A DNA stretch of 64,000 bases from Terriglobia bacterium (GCA_020073705.1 JAIQES010000018.1:1-64000); one strand, 5' to 3'. Positions 1-8,864 are shown, counted from the first letter of the stretch. A program made the numbers and translations. Notes: generated by a model not told the origin, from the letters alone.

Positions 1-1
1 G

Positions 2-517
2 CGGGCACAGGATATCGCCTCGTGGTTTCTGCCCCACAACATTCCGGTCCTCATCGGCGGATTTCACGTCAGCGGCATGCTTGCCATGATCGGTGTAACC
101 GCCGACCTGAGAGCCGCATTATGCCGGGGGATCATCCTAGTGGCCGGAGAGGTGGAGAAACCGATCGACTTTGAAGCGCTGCGAGCCGGCCTTGCAAACG
201 TGCTGCACGCGGTTCTACCTGAGCGGAGAAGTGAGGTGCGTGTTCGCCTGCGAGTCATGCTGATGCTGCGAGGAGCCGATATCAATGAAAAACCATTCGA
301 AGAATTGAGCCCTACGGAGAACGTCAGTCAAAGCGGGTTCCTGTGTGGCTGCACTGCCCTACTGAAGAAGGATGCCGTGGTCGAGGTGTATCTGGTTAGT
401 GGAGGGACGAAATTCGTTGGCAAGGCACGTGTAGTCAGGTCCGAGGTCTGCGACACGCCTTACCCACGGTATGCGTTCCGATTCGTACAGAAAGCAGGCG
501 ATTGGATTCTGCAGTAG
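2..517 (+). CDS. PilZ-domain protein, N-terminus cut by window edge
   Basis: The reading frame is open from the first bases of the window, so the true start lies outside; an internal ATG exists at 77. The C-terminal ~95 residues (from about PERRSEVRVRLRV) look like a PilZ domain of the type common in Acidobacteriota, which often binds cyclic di-GMP. The part before it (NIPVLIGGFHVSG, then LRAAL..GI.LVAGEVE) resembles the cobalamin-binding domain of B12-dependent radical SAM proteins, while the joining stretch EKPIDFEALRAGL resembles the end of a response-regulator receiver domain. The domain order is therefore uncertain and may be a chimera. PilZ call fairly sure; the upstream part is inference. 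Confidence 0.6.
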   Translation, partial: RAQDIASWFLPHNIPVLIGGFHVSGMLAMIGVTADLRAALCRGIILVAGEVEKPIDFEALRAGLANVLHAVLPERRSEVRVRLRVMLMLRGADINEKPFEELSPTENVSQSGFLCGCTALLKKDAVVEVYLVSGGTKFVGKARVVRSEVCDTPYPRYAFRFVQKAGDWILQ

Positions 518-684
518 TGCCCTCTTGCAGTGGGCGTCTCCACTGCCGCCAGGGAAGGGCGCTGGCGTACCACACAGAAAGCTCCGCCACATCCATCGGT
601 ATGCTGACATCGACCTGCTTTCCACCCTGAAGCTTCGACACCTAACATCATCGACTAACCACAAGAAGCCGTGTCCTGCGCGTC

Positions 685-1377
685 CTACTCTTGCGAGTTC
701 CGATCGACGTACTGGAGACCCAGGGCTTTGAGTTTGGCGCGAAGTCCATATATATCCAATCCTAGTTCGCCGGCGCGAAGCCGCTTTCTGTTCTTGGCTT
801 CCTTGGTGAGGCGCTCCTCGCACAGGCGGACCACTTCCGCCACCTCATGGCGCTGGACCACGACGACTCCATCGAGATCGGCTACGATGGCGTCGCCTGG
901 ATGAACCAAAGCTCCGGCACAGACCACATCTATATTCACGGACCCGGCAGTCTCCTTCACGGTTCCCTGCGCAGAGATCGCCTTGGAAAATACGGGAAAT
1001 TGCATGGCGGTCAGATCGGCGACGTCGCGTACGCCGGCATCGATTATCAGGCCTGCAATACCATGCGCCCGGAACGAAGTTGCCAGCAACTCGCCGAACA
1101 TACCATCCGTGGATTCCGATTGCGTGGTCACCACCACGACGTCACCGGGGCGGGACACCTCAATGGCCGCATGAATCATCAGATTATCGCCAGCATGGCA
1201 GAAGACCGTGACCGCCGGACCGGCAATCCGTGCCGCCGGATAAATCGGCCGCATGTAGGGCAACATCAGGCCCGTGCGGCCCTGCGCTTCGTGCACGGTG
1301 GCGACGCCATATTCGCCTAATTTTTGAACCAGACCCGCGTCCGGCCGCTCGATATTGCGGACAATGATCGGTTTCAT
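685..1377 (-). CDS. ligK: 4-carboxy-4-hydroxy-2-oxoadipate aldolase / oxaloacetate decarboxylase (RraA fold, LigK type)
   Basis: 230 residues, the usual length for the family. It should cleave 4-carboxy-4-hydroxy-2-oxoadipate to pyruvate and oxaloacetate, the last step of gallate and protocatechuate 4,5-cleavage, with a divalent metal. The RraA-type signature is visible: GELLAT near residues 95-100 and D113...R117-D118 (IIDAGVRDVADL), matching the D-x20-R-D metal and substrate site. The ATG is preceded by GGGAGG at good spacing. It is the last gene of a leftward set with the DUF6282 and MFS genes, and LigJ is divergent from them, which supports the pathway call. An RraA-like regulator is less likely because of length and context. 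Confidence 0.85.
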   Translation of the reverse strand: MKPIIVRNIERPDAGLVQKLGEYGVATVHEAQGRTGLMLPYMRPIYPAARIAGPAVTVFCHAGDNLMIHAAIEVSRPGDVVVVTTQSESTDGMFGELLATSFRAHGIAGLIIDAGVRDVADLTAMQFPVFSKAISAQGTVKETAGSVNIDVVCAGALVHPGDAIVADLDGVVVVQRHEVAEVVRLCEERLTKEAKNRKRLRAGELGLDIYGLRAKLKALGLQYVDRNSQE

Positions 1378-1478
1378 GAGCTACCTCCCCTCATAAATAC
1401 ATGCGATATGAAGACCCTGCGCGTCTAGTTCTGACCTTACCTGGATTCAAAACCGGCCGCTATTCAAATGCAGATAGA

Positions 1479-2438
1479 TTATTGAATGAGCAAATCAGGA
1501 TTCGTCACGGTCATGCGGCGAATTTGGGCAACGGTGAAGCCGCCATCCAGCAATCGCTGGGCGAACATAGCGAACCCTTCCGCGACCGGAGGGTTGATGG
1601 CCTGGCCCAAGTCGGTGGAAAGAATGCAGCGCTCAGGGCCGACCTTGCGAATGGATCTGAGCGCACTTTCCCAGGGGGCCTTTCCGGTGTGCATGGTCGT
1701 GAAACAGTGTTCGATGTATGCGCCCATGTTGGCAAGTTCGATTTGCTCGTCAAGCGATAAGTTCTGCGAAGGAAATTCCGCGTGAGTAACCACAACTCTT
1801 TGCGCTCCCATTTCACGCGCGGCTCTTGCCAATGAAAAGATTTCTACGCGGCCCAGGTGTCCCGTCGCAAGAATCATGTTGTACTTGGCGATGAGCTCGA
1901 TGCAGCGTCGCGTTGGCTCATTGATTTTTCCTGCGGAATCGATCACGGTGAGGGGAGGCGGGCTTATTCCGGTGGCCGCTAGTTCACGCTGAATTTTGGC
2001 CCAGAATGGAAGATGCACATTCGGACCGTTCAGCCGCCCGGCAGTTTCGTTGGCCGCGTCCACGGTGGGCATCCACACGATCTTGCAACCGGAACGACCT
2101 GCCAGCTCGATCGCGACCGGGTTGAGCCCGCCCACGGCGTGGTTCAGGGTGATCGCTCCATAGGCTGAAATGCCTGGCACCGCGCGAGTGACGACCTGCG
2201 CACGCTCCGCCGTCGGGAAATAATGAGATTTGAGAACGAATCCGCGCAAACCGTGAGACAGGAATTCCTTTGCAAGATCCAAATCATCGATTCGCCGTCC
2301 GATTACATCCGGCGCCACGTGCACCTGCATATCGTAAGCGCCCTGCAGAGACTCCCAAGCCGCATCCGAAACCTGCGTCGCCGTTGCTTCAGACGCGTTT
2401 GCCCTGCTGCCGGGGACGGCCAACGACTCTGAATTCAT
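1479..2438 (-). CDS. DUF6282 family metal-dependent hydrolase (amidohydrolase superfamily)
   Basis: 319 residues. A DMQVHVAPD motif near residues 36-44, a later ATGHLG stretch and a STDLG near the C-terminus fit the metal-binding strands of an amidohydrolase TIM barrel. I recognise the family (DUF6282) but not its substrate. The gene lies between the aldolase and the MFS carrier on the same strand (101 bp and 54 bp gaps), so it probably acts on an intermediate of the same aromatic-acid route, for example as a lactonase- or hydratase-like step. The first ~25 residues are Ala/Ser-rich and may be disordered. AAGGAG lies upstream of the ATG. Confidence 0.75.
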   Translation of the reverse strand: MNSESLAVPGSRANASEATATQVSDAAWESLQGAYDMQVHVAPDVIGRRIDDLDLAKEFLSHGLRGFVLKSHYFPTAERAQVVTRAVPGISAYGAITLNHAVGGLNPVAIELAGRSGCKIVWMPTVDAANETAGRLNGPNVHLPFWAKIQRELAATGISPPPLTVIDSAGKINEPTRRCIELIAKYNMILATGHLGRVEIFSLARAAREMGAQRVVVTHAEFPSQNLSLDEQIELANMGAYIEHCFTTMHTGKAPWESALRSIRKVGPERCILSTDLGQAINPPVAEGFAMFAQRLLDGGFTVAQIRRMTVTNPDLLIQ

Positions 2439-2492
2439 TTCGCTTGATTCTCCTTATTCCAAGCATCGGAAAACATTAATATTAACATTTCA

Positions 2493-3824
2493 TCATCGAA
2501 CAGGAATCGCATCGGCTGTCACAGCGTCTCTGTTTGCTTGGCTGCGGGCAATCCACAAGATCATGAGAGCCCCTGCCATTGATAAAGCGGCCAGCGGGAG
2601 CACCGCCAGGGGGTAGCTTCCGGTTCTATCTTTGATAAAGCCCAAGATATAGGTGGTGCCGAATCCGGCGAGGTTGCTGATCGCGTTGATCTGCGCTAAA
2701 CCCGCGGCCGCAGTGCCAAGGGAAAGCCACTCGGCCGATAACGCCCAGACTGGCCCCTTGCCCGCATAGATACCGATGACCGCCAGGCACAGGATAACAA
2801 TAATCGAGAACAGCGAGTGAAACAACAGCGCTGATGCCAGGCTGACCGCAGTAAGCATGAGAGGCAAGGAAGTATGCCAGATTCGCTCACCTGTTTGGTC
2901 CGATCGTTTTCCCCACAAGATCATAATGATCGAGGCCAGGGCAAATGGGATGGAATTGAGGAGCCCGGTTTGCATGTTCGTGAGGCCGTAGGACTTGATA
3001 ATCTGAGGCTGCCAGATCTGTAGGCCACTGCTCACTGCGGTGCTCCCTGCCAAAACGACGCTGAGCGCCAGAACATGCTTATTGCAAAGCACTTTCCAGA
3101 CACTGATTTGCCCCACTGGTCGGGGTCGCTTGCTTTCCGCACTCAGCCTGCTCATTAGCCATTCGCGCTGATCTGCGCGCAGCCACTTCGCGTCGGAGGG
3201 TCGATCGGTCAGGAGTACAAGGCAGGCCAATCCCAATAGGACAGCAGGAAAGCCCTCCATGATGAACATCCATTGCCAACCGCGGAGTCCGAACCATCCG
3301 TCCATTCCCAGAAGAGCCGCCGAGATCGGTGATCCGAGGAAGCTCGAAACTGGAATAGCGACGGTGAACAACCCCACGATGCGAGCGCGATATTCGGACG
3401 GGAACCAGTACGTGAGATACAGAATCACGCCGGGGAAAAATCCTGCCTCGGCTGTACCCAGCAGCAGCCGCATCACATAGAAAGAATGCGGGCCAGTCAC
3501 GAAGACCATGCCGGCGGCCAGTACTCCCCACGTCAACATGATGCGTGCAATCCAACGGCGCGCGCCAATCTTCTGTAGAAACAAATTGCTGGGCACTTCA
3601 AATATGAAATAGGTGACGAAAAAAATCCCACTGCCAAATCCGAACACCGTAGGCGACAGGTGAAGATCCTTGACCATCTGGAGAGCGGCGAAACCCACGT
3701 TTACTCTGTCGAGAAAGGAAACGAAATAGCAAACCATCATGAACGGTACGATTCGCAAGGCAACTCGCCGCATCGTCTTAGCTTCAAGGACGCTTGGGCT
3801 GGGTATGCCGGAATTTGAGGTCAT
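2493..3824 (-). CDS. MFS transporter, anion:cation symporter type (aromatic or organic acid uptake)
   Basis: 443 residues with about twelve hydrophobic segments. The first helix region (MMVCYFVSFLDRVNVGFAAL) carries the SFLDRVNVG pattern typical of the anion:cation symporter (ACS) group, which includes phthalate, tartrate and hexuronate carriers. It should sit in the inner membrane and import a carboxylated substrate by proton symport. It is the promoter-proximal gene of the leftward aromatic-acid set, and its start faces the LigJ start across 227 bp, so both directions may share control. No regulator gene is adjacent. The exact substrate cannot be read from sequence; gallate, protocatechuate or a related acid is inferred from the neighbours. 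Confidence 0.85.
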   Translation of the reverse strand: MTSNSGIPSPSVLEAKTMRRVALRIVPFMMVCYFVSFLDRVNVGFAALQMVKDLHLSPTVFGFGSGIFFVTYFIFEVPSNLFLQKIGARRWIARIMLTWGVLAAGMVFVTGPHSFYVMRLLLGTAEAGFFPGVILYLTYWFPSEYRARIVGLFTVAIPVSSFLGSPISAALLGMDGWFGLRGWQWMFIMEGFPAVLLGLACLVLLTDRPSDAKWLRADQREWLMSRLSAESKRPRPVGQISVWKVLCNKHVLALSVVLAGSTAVSSGLQIWQPQIIKSYGLTNMQTGLLNSIPFALASIIMILWGKRSDQTGERIWHTSLPLMLTAVSLASALLFHSLFSIIVILCLAVIGIYAGKGPVWALSAEWLSLGTAAAGLAQINAISNLAGFGTTYILGFIKDRTGSYPLAVLPLAALSMAGALMILWIARSQANRDAVTADAIPVR

Positions 3825-4051
3825 GCAGTTATATTCCTTCCATCGCGTTTCTCTCAGCTACGCCATGGCCTCTTCTTCAATTGCTCGAACCGTTTTCCAA
3901 AGCTAGGACGGCAATGTCGATGCATGCCGCCAAGCCGATAGCGCGCTAAATTGTGTGCTAAAATTCACGAATTCGCCAGCTCTCTCATTTGCCGGTTTGG
4001 AATGGGGCCGTCTGCCGGCGGGTCGAACCTAGTCCTTAACTTGGGATTGAG

Positions 4052-5086
4052 ATGATCATTGATTGTCACGGGCATTACACATCTGAGCCGTCGGCGTTGA
4101 TCGAGTATCGCAAACAACAAGTGGCCTCACTGGATGCCCCTTCAAGAACTCCAAGTCCCCTGCGCATCAGCGACGATGAGATTCGCGAAAGATTAGAGCC
4201 GGCACAACTGAAGTTTCAACGGGAGCGCGGGACCGATATTACGGTTTTCTCGCCGCGTGCATCGGCCATGGGCCATCACGTCGGAGACGTGGCGACCAGT
4301 CTTGCCTGGACACAAATCTGTAACGACATGATTCACCGCGTCGTTACTCTCTACCCCAAAAATTTCATCGGGGCCTGCCAGTTGCCCCAATCTCCGGGCA
4401 CGCCTCCTGGCAATTGCATCCCCGAGCTGGAGCGTTGCGTAAATGAACTAGGTTTTGTGGCCTGCAATCTGAACCCTGATCCTTCCGGAGGCTACTGGAG
4501 GGAGCCTCCGCTCAGCGACCAGTGGTGGTATCCACTTTACGAAAAGATGGTGGAACTCGCAGTGCCTGCGATGGTGCACGTAACGGCCACGTGCAACCCC
4601 GCTTTCCACACCACAGGCTCGCACTACATCAATGCCGACACGGCTGCATTTGTGCAGTTCCTAACTTCCGACCTGTTCAAGGATTTCCCCACGCTGAAAT
4701 TCATCATTCCCCATGGCGGAGGAGCAGTGCCCTATCATTGGGGCCGCTACCGCGGGTTGGCACAGGACCTAAAACGTCCGCCACTCAAGGAACTGCTGCT
4801 CAACAACGTATATTTCGATACCTGCGTGTACCACCAGGCGGGGATCGATTTGCTGACGAAAGTAATTCCCGCAGACAACATTCTCTTCGCGTCGGAAATG
4901 GTAGGCGCCGTCAAAGGCATCGATCCGGAAACGGGACACTATTTCGACGACACGCGGCGTTACGTTGACAGGGCCCCAGGACTCAGTGCCGAGGATAAGT
5001 TGAAAATTTTTGAGGGTAATGCGCTGAAGGTCTACCCACGACTCGGCAAGCAAATTTCCAGCCAGTCCATCACAGCGCGAGCTTGA
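4052..5086 (+). CDS. ligJ: 4-oxalomesaconate hydratase (amidohydrolase superfamily, LigJ type)
   Basis: 344 residues, matching the LigJ family length. It should hydrate 4-oxalomesaconate (or its enol tautomer) to 4-carboxy-4-hydroxy-2-oxoadipate, the substrate of the LigK-type aldolase encoded at 685-1377. The N-terminal DCHGHYT (residues 4-10) supplies the two metal histidines; FIIPHGGGAVPYHWGR and ILFASEMVGAV (a Glu ligand region) are family landmarks. ATG is chosen at 4052 with a weak GGGATTGAG upstream. It is transcribed divergently from the MFS-DUF6282-aldolase set. A generic 2-amino-3-carboxymuconate decarboxylase-like protein is the alternative, less likely given the neighbours. Confidence 0.85.
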   Translation: MIIDCHGHYTSEPSALIEYRKQQVASLDAPSRTPSPLRISDDEIRERLEPAQLKFQRERGTDITVFSPRASAMGHHVGDVATSLAWTQICNDMIHRVVTLYPKNFIGACQLPQSPGTPPGNCIPELERCVNELGFVACNLNPDPSGGYWREPPLSDQWWYPLYEKMVELAVPAMVHVTATCNPAFHTTGSHYINADTAAFVQFLTSDLFKDFPTLKFIIPHGGGAVPYHWGRYRGLAQDLKRPPLKELLLNNVYFDTCVYHQAGIDLLTKVIPADNILFASEMVGAVKGIDPETGHYFDDTRRYVDRAPGLSAEDKLKIFEGNALKVYPRLGKQISSQSITARA

Positions 5087-5180
5087 AGCGATTCTCAGGG
5101 GCTCTTTGCCAGCCAATGCAGTTCTGAGCCATGCTATATACGAATCGGGCGTCCGGCATTTCTGGAAGGTATTTTCGGCT

Positions 5181-5261
5181 ATGAAAGAAAAATTGCCCAC
5201 ACGAGAACAAATCGCTCGGCGTGCCTATGATATCTATGTTGAAAGGGCTACTCGGAACTAG
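5181..5261 (+). pseudogene. Truncated DUF2934 protein (26 codons)
   Basis: An ATG-started frame encodes MKEKLPTREQIARRAYDIY followed by VERATRN and a stop. The PTREQIARRAYDIYVER part matches the first half of the short DUF2934 domain (usually about 40 residues with a C-terminal D-x-W-x-x-A-E motif), which is missing here. The stop overlaps the stop of the convergent metallo-hydrolase gene. It is probably a decayed or deletion-truncated copy. DUF2934 also appears fused to small heat-shock domains at 46 and 47.7 kb. Confidence 0.5.
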
Positions 5262-6409
5262 CTTTTCTTGCTGGCCTTGATCGAGTTGTACTCCAAAATC
5301 GCTTGCTTCGTGCCTTCCATATCGATGTCTGGTGTGAGCGTGCTCTTGAATTCGTCGTACAAGCGGACAGTGTTCATCACTATCCGCTCGGGCCCCATCC
5401 AGTTGTCGAACTTGCCCATTTTTATGTCCGCGGCGGCCGCGCCGGCGCTCATCTTGGCGTCATAGCACTTCTTGGCTTCGGTCTTCAGAAAGCGGAAGTA
5501 CTCTGCCGACTCTGCCAGATCCTTCTTTCCGCCGACCGGTCCGTGGCCCGGGACGATGACGTCCACGTCCATCTTCATAACTTTGTCGATGGACTCCATC
5601 CACTTGGACACATAGGCGTTGTGGCAGTAGGGTACGAGGTGAAAAAAGGCCAGGTCGGCCGCAAAAAGAATTTTATGCTGAGGCAAGTAAGCCACTATGT
5701 CGCCCCACGTATGTGCCGGCCCGACGAAACGGAACTCCACGACGTTGCCGCCGATGCTGTAGATCAAGTTGTCTTCAAACGTTACGGTCGGCGGCGCTAG
5801 CTTGCGTATCTCGGTGCCGTCCGCGAGGCCTTCTTGTTTCGGCCATGACGCCGGCGTATTGGGCACGGCCTTCAACACCTCTTGCCGGCAATAAGGATGG
5901 CTCGCAATCTGCGCCGGGAGGAAGAATTGATTGCCGGCCACATGATCGCCGTGATGGTGGCTGTTAATCAGATGGGTGATCGGCTTGCCGCCGGTGGTCT
6001 GCTTGGCTGCGGCGATGAAGGCTTTGCTTTGCAGCGGAAATCCCAGAGCATCGAAAACCAATAGCGAGTCCTCTCCCACGAAGAGTCCAGCGTTGGAGAT
6101 CCCTGCATTGAGGTGCCCGGTGCCGCCCTGCTGCTGGTAAGCGTAGACGTTTGGCGCCAGTTGCCGCAGTTCGGTATTCCAGCTGGGCATGACCGGGTAG
6201 TGATCGTCAATTGGAGGAAGCGGCGTGACGGACGGCCATCCGATGCGAGGCGAGGATTCATCCACGCGTGGCTGCATTTGTCCCAAAAGTCTTTCCAGCC
6301 CGCCAACTCCGATCAACCCGGCAGTCACTCCGAGCCCCGCCCACGCGGTGCGTGCCATTACATCGCGCCGGCTCAATCCATCACCCGCAAACTTTTTTTC
6401 TTCTGTCAT
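5258..6409 (-). CDS. Tat-exported metallo-beta-lactamase-fold hydrolase
   Basis: 383 residues. A twin-arginine leader (SRRDVMARTAWAGLGVTAGL, residues 13-32) predicts export of a folded, metallated protein. The zinc motif NSHHHGDHVAG (149-159, H-x-H-x-D-H), a downstream GPAHTWGD histidine, LFAADLAF aspartate and VPGHGP histidine complete the MBL metal site. Function beyond hydrolysis is not clear; the closest type I recall is the periplasmic SoxH or quinoprotein-relay MBL group. GAGGAGG precedes the ATG. It is monocistronic on this strand and convergent with LigJ. Confidence 0.85.
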   Translation of the reverse strand: MTEEKKFAGDGLSRRDVMARTAWAGLGVTAGLIGVGGLERLLGQMQPRVDESSPRIGWPSVTPLPPIDDHYPVMPSWNTELRQLAPNVYAYQQQGGTGHLNAGISNAGLFVGEDSLLVFDALGFPLQSKAFIAAAKQTTGGKPITHLINSHHHGDHVAGNQFFLPAQIASHPYCRQEVLKAVPNTPASWPKQEGLADGTEIRKLAPPTVTFEDNLIYSIGGNVVEFRFVGPAHTWGDIVAYLPQHKILFAADLAFFHLVPYCHNAYVSKWMESIDKVMKMDVDVIVPGHGPVGGKKDLAESAEYFRFLKTEAKKCYDAKMSAGAAAADIKMGKFDNWMGPERIVMNTVRLYDEFKSTLTPDIDMEGTKQAILEYNSIKASKKS

Positions 6410-6843
6410 GAATCCTCCTCGAATTTCCGCGTCTCAAACGAGCGATTTCGTTTCGAGTTCCCGATTGCAAACAGGAATTCCCACCTTGCGCCCAAGAATT
6501 GTGGTGATTGTACATTTGTTCAGCAACGGTGGCAGCCATCATTTTCAGGTGGCCGCGCCAGGCGATCGAGCGCCCGCGAACTATAGCCAGCGAGCAATCG
6601 AAAATCGGCAGGGGCTCCGGTTTAGCGGTCCGGACACTCTTTCGGCTGGCGGCTAGGTCATCGGTCTGACGAAATTATCTTGAAGGTGGAAATGTCTATC
6701 AATGCCCGCGCGGCATGAGGCCACACAGGAGGAGTGAGGCTGTCGTAGCCTGTCCCGGTCAGACTGGGACGAGCTACAATAAATCGTGCCCGGCAAGTAC
6801 GGATGTAATAGAATGCGCGGATGGTCGCATTTCAGGAGGAAGT
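6410..6843. other. 434-bp gap between divergent MBL and NTF2-like genes
   Basis: No convincing gene. Near 6752-6770 there is a GTCCC...GGGAC inverted repeat without a T-run. The AGGAGGA at 6834-6840 is the ribosome site of the next gene. Promoters in both directions are expected here, but I see no clear consensus. Confidence 0.4.
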
Positions 6844-7743
6844 ATGAATTGTTTAGTCAGAAATCTAGTTGCTACGGGGATAGCGTGTGCTGGTCTGATG
6901 TCCACGTTGGCTAGCTTGCCAGCAACCGCTGCTGACGATGCTGTCGTAACCGCGGACAAGGCCGTAGTGGCGGCGCTCGCGAAAGGCGATAAAGCCGCCG
7001 CGAACAAGTGGCTCGACCCAGATTTCAGTTGGATCGACTCCGAAGGAATTATGTGGGCCAAAGAAGATGCTTTCCGGGGTGGCTTGAAGCCTCTCGTTGT
7101 GGCGGGAGACGACATCAAGATCATCGAGCACAAATATGGCAAGAGCGTCGTGTGGATCCAATGGAATCAGGGCAATAAGTATTCGGCGAGATTCTGGGTG
7201 AAGCGCCCGACCGGTTGGAAACTCCTGCACACAACCGAAATTGCATCGATTCCCAAGCGGGATTTCCAGACCGTCGAGCCGACTTATGACATCCCCTGCA
7301 ATAATCCTTGTAAGGCCGTTCCATACAAACCGCTGACGCCGGGTGAAAAGGCTTCCCTTGACGAATGGCAAGAGCAGGAATCCAGCCAGCAAAACTGGGA
7401 AAAGCACGTCGCTGATAATATGGATCAGCGCGTCGTAAGCACGTACGGCGGGGCGTCCCCTTCCAAGGCCGACCGCATTGCTGGAATGAACAAACGCAAA
7501 GCGGCAAACCCCAACGCTCCCAAGGTTGGAGCGGCTCCGGCATTGTGGATTCGCACGTGGGATTTCGGAGATGCGGTCGTGATGGTCTCGGTCCAACCGA
7601 CCTATGGCGACAAAGCGTATTGGTCCAGCCGCATCCTCGCTCCGAACGAGTCCGGCCTATGGCAGATGATGGAGAGCTATCACAATTATATTCTGGCTTC
7701 GCCGGTGATGACGGCCACGCCGAATCAACCTGACCTGAAGTAG
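6844..7743 (+). CDS. Secreted NTF2-like (DUF4440/SnoaL-type) protein
   Basis: 299 residues from the ATG that follows AGGAGGA by three bases; the longer upstream frame is unlikely. A signal peptide spans about residues 1-29 (hydrophobic core IACAGLMSTLASLPATA, then A-A-D). Residues ~32-140 read like a DUF4440/SnoaL-like nuclear-transport-factor fold (ADKAVVAALAKGDKAAANKWLDPDFSWID, later FWVKRPTGWKLLHTTEIAS). The remainder repeats a related pattern (WIRTWDFGDAVVMVSVQP) and may be a second such fold. Ligand or partner unknown. It stands alone, convergent with the PEBP gene. Confidence 0.65.
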   Translation: MNCLVRNLVATGIACAGLMSTLASLPATAADDAVVTADKAVVAALAKGDKAAANKWLDPDFSWIDSEGIMWAKEDAFRGGLKPLVVAGDDIKIIEHKYGKSVVWIQWNQGNKYSARFWVKRPTGWKLLHTTEIASIPKRDFQTVEPTYDIPCNNPCKAVPYKPLTPGEKASLDEWQEQESSQQNWEKHVADNMDQRVVSTYGGASPSKADRIAGMNKRKAANPNAPKVGAAPALWIRTWDFGDAVVMVSVQPTYGDKAYWSSRILAPNESGLWQMMESYHNYILASPVMTATPNQPDLK

Positions 7744-7775
7744 CACGAAGACGGATCACAATTCCGTGTTGAAAG

Positions 7776-7817
7776 AGAACGGCTCAGGGAGACTAAAGTG
7801 CTTCCTTCAGCCGTTCT
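7776..7817. terminator. Hairpin between convergent genes, likely bidirectional terminator
   Basis: AGAACGGCT at 7776-7784 pairs perfectly with AGCCGTTCT at 7809-7817, and inside the loop GGGAG can pair with CTTCC. It sits between the stops of the NTF2-like and PEBP genes. There is no strong T-run, so termination strength is uncertain. Confidence 0.55.
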
Positions 7818-7854
7818 GATTCGGAAGACGCGAATTCAGTTTGGAGAAATAAGG

Positions 7855-8439
7855 CTATTTGTGAAACCGGCCCACCAGCACACCCTTTCCTAAAATATGG
7901 CCGTCGATTGCAGCCAGGACGTCCGCGCGCGTTGCGTCCGCACCCAGGCTGAGTTTTGTATCTAAAGCAAAGAGTTCAAACGTATAGTGATGATATGGGC
8001 CTACAGCAGGGGCGCCCGGTCCAAGATAACCGATAGCTCCGCGGCGATTTTTGGCCTGTATGGTTCCGTCGGCCAACTGCGCATTGGCGGGCACGCCTTC
8101 GGGAAGCCCGCTAGCGGTCCCGGGGATGTTGAAGGCCATCCAGTGGAGAACGTCGCCTATTTTCTTGTCCAACGCGACATCAGGATCATGGACGATCAAA
8201 ACGAAGCTGACTGTATTCGGAGGAACGTTAATCCATTGAAGCTTGGGTGAAACAAAATCGGTGACCGACTGGGTGAACTTCGGCGGAATAAGGGACCCGT
8301 CCTCAAATGCCGGCGAGGTCAGTGTCAAACCGGGTACTGCCGGGGCGGCTGCTTGCGGCGCCTGCGCTCTTGCCGGCGCCGGGACAGCTATGGAAATTGC
8401 CAGAATCGCGCAGATCGTGAGTAATTGCTTCAATCTCAT
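7855..8439 (-). CDS. YbhB/YbcL family PEBP protein, exported
   Basis: 194 residues. A signal peptide (LLTICAILAISIAVPAPARA) is followed by a phosphatidylethanolamine-binding-protein fold: SFVLIVHDPDVA (conserved DPD of the anion pocket), KIGDVLHWMAFNIPG, GYLGPGAP and PYHHYTFELFALD (the HHY/HRY element). Bacterial members are periplasmic or cytosolic ligand-binding proteins of unknown role, related to Raf kinase inhibitor protein. AAGGAG lies upstream of the ATG. It ends convergently with the NTF2-like gene and starts facing a recombinase remnant. Confidence 0.88.
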   Translation of the reverse strand: MRLKQLLTICAILAISIAVPAPARAQAPQAAAPAVPGLTLTSPAFEDGSLIPPKFTQSVTDFVSPKLQWINVPPNTVSFVLIVHDPDVALDKKIGDVLHWMAFNIPGTASGLPEGVPANAQLADGTIQAKNRRGAIGYLGPGAPAVGPYHHYTFELFALDTKLSLGADATRADVLAAIDGHILGKGVLVGRFHK

Positions 8440-8628
8440 TTTGATTTTCTCTCCTTTTGAATTCGCCGGGAGTTCAATTCTAATTACAGGGCAACCGGTA
8501 ATGTACGCCTGACCGCCTCTTCAAGCAATCCTGCTGTAAGCGATACTGCTGCGATCGGCAACGGATAATGAGCCGTCCACTCCACCTGCGCAACCACGGT
8601 GCACAGTCTGGAAAAAGACGCGATGGCT

Positions 8629-8775
8629 GCAAAGGGGCTGCTACGCCACTCCAGCGTGATTACAACGCAGAAGTACCACATCAAAGAAGTGCCTGAAACA
8701 ACGCTAAATGCAATGAGGAAGGTCGAAGCTGTGTGCAAGGATCGTGCAAAAAATCCGCATGCCAGATCTAGGTAA
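8629..8775 (+). pseudogene. C-terminal stub of a tyrosine recombinase (integrase)
   Basis: The frame reads KGLLRHSSVITTQKYHIKEV then PETTLNAMRKVEAVC and stops at 8773-8775. LLRHSSV.TTQ.Y.IK is the box of tyrosine recombinases that ends at the catalytic tyrosine; K-Y-H-I-K fits the nucleophile region. No N-terminal part is recognisable upstream in the 8440-8628 gap. It ends 17 bp from the 3-prime end of the CAT-anticodon tRNA, the usual place for an integrase of a tRNA-targeting element, so it is probably the remnant of such an element. Confidence 0.65.
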
Positions 8776-8792
8776 CCGATGCAAAAACTTGG

Positions 8793-8864
8793 TGCCGGCG
8801 GTGGGACTCGAACCCACGACCTAGGGATTATGAGACCCTCGCTCTACCCCTGAGCTACACCGGC
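8793..8864 (-). tRNA. tRNA with CAT anticodon, probably elongator Met
   Basis: A full cloverleaf can be drawn: 7-bp acceptor GCCGGTG/CGCCGGC with one G-T pair, D arm with GCTC/GAGC, anticodon stem AGGGT/TCCCT-type with loop CTCATAA, T arm GTGGG-TTCGAGT-CCCAC, and discriminator A. CCA is not encoded. CAT can be elongator Met or Ile2 (lysidine-modified); the sequence alone does not settle it. Confidence 0.92.
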
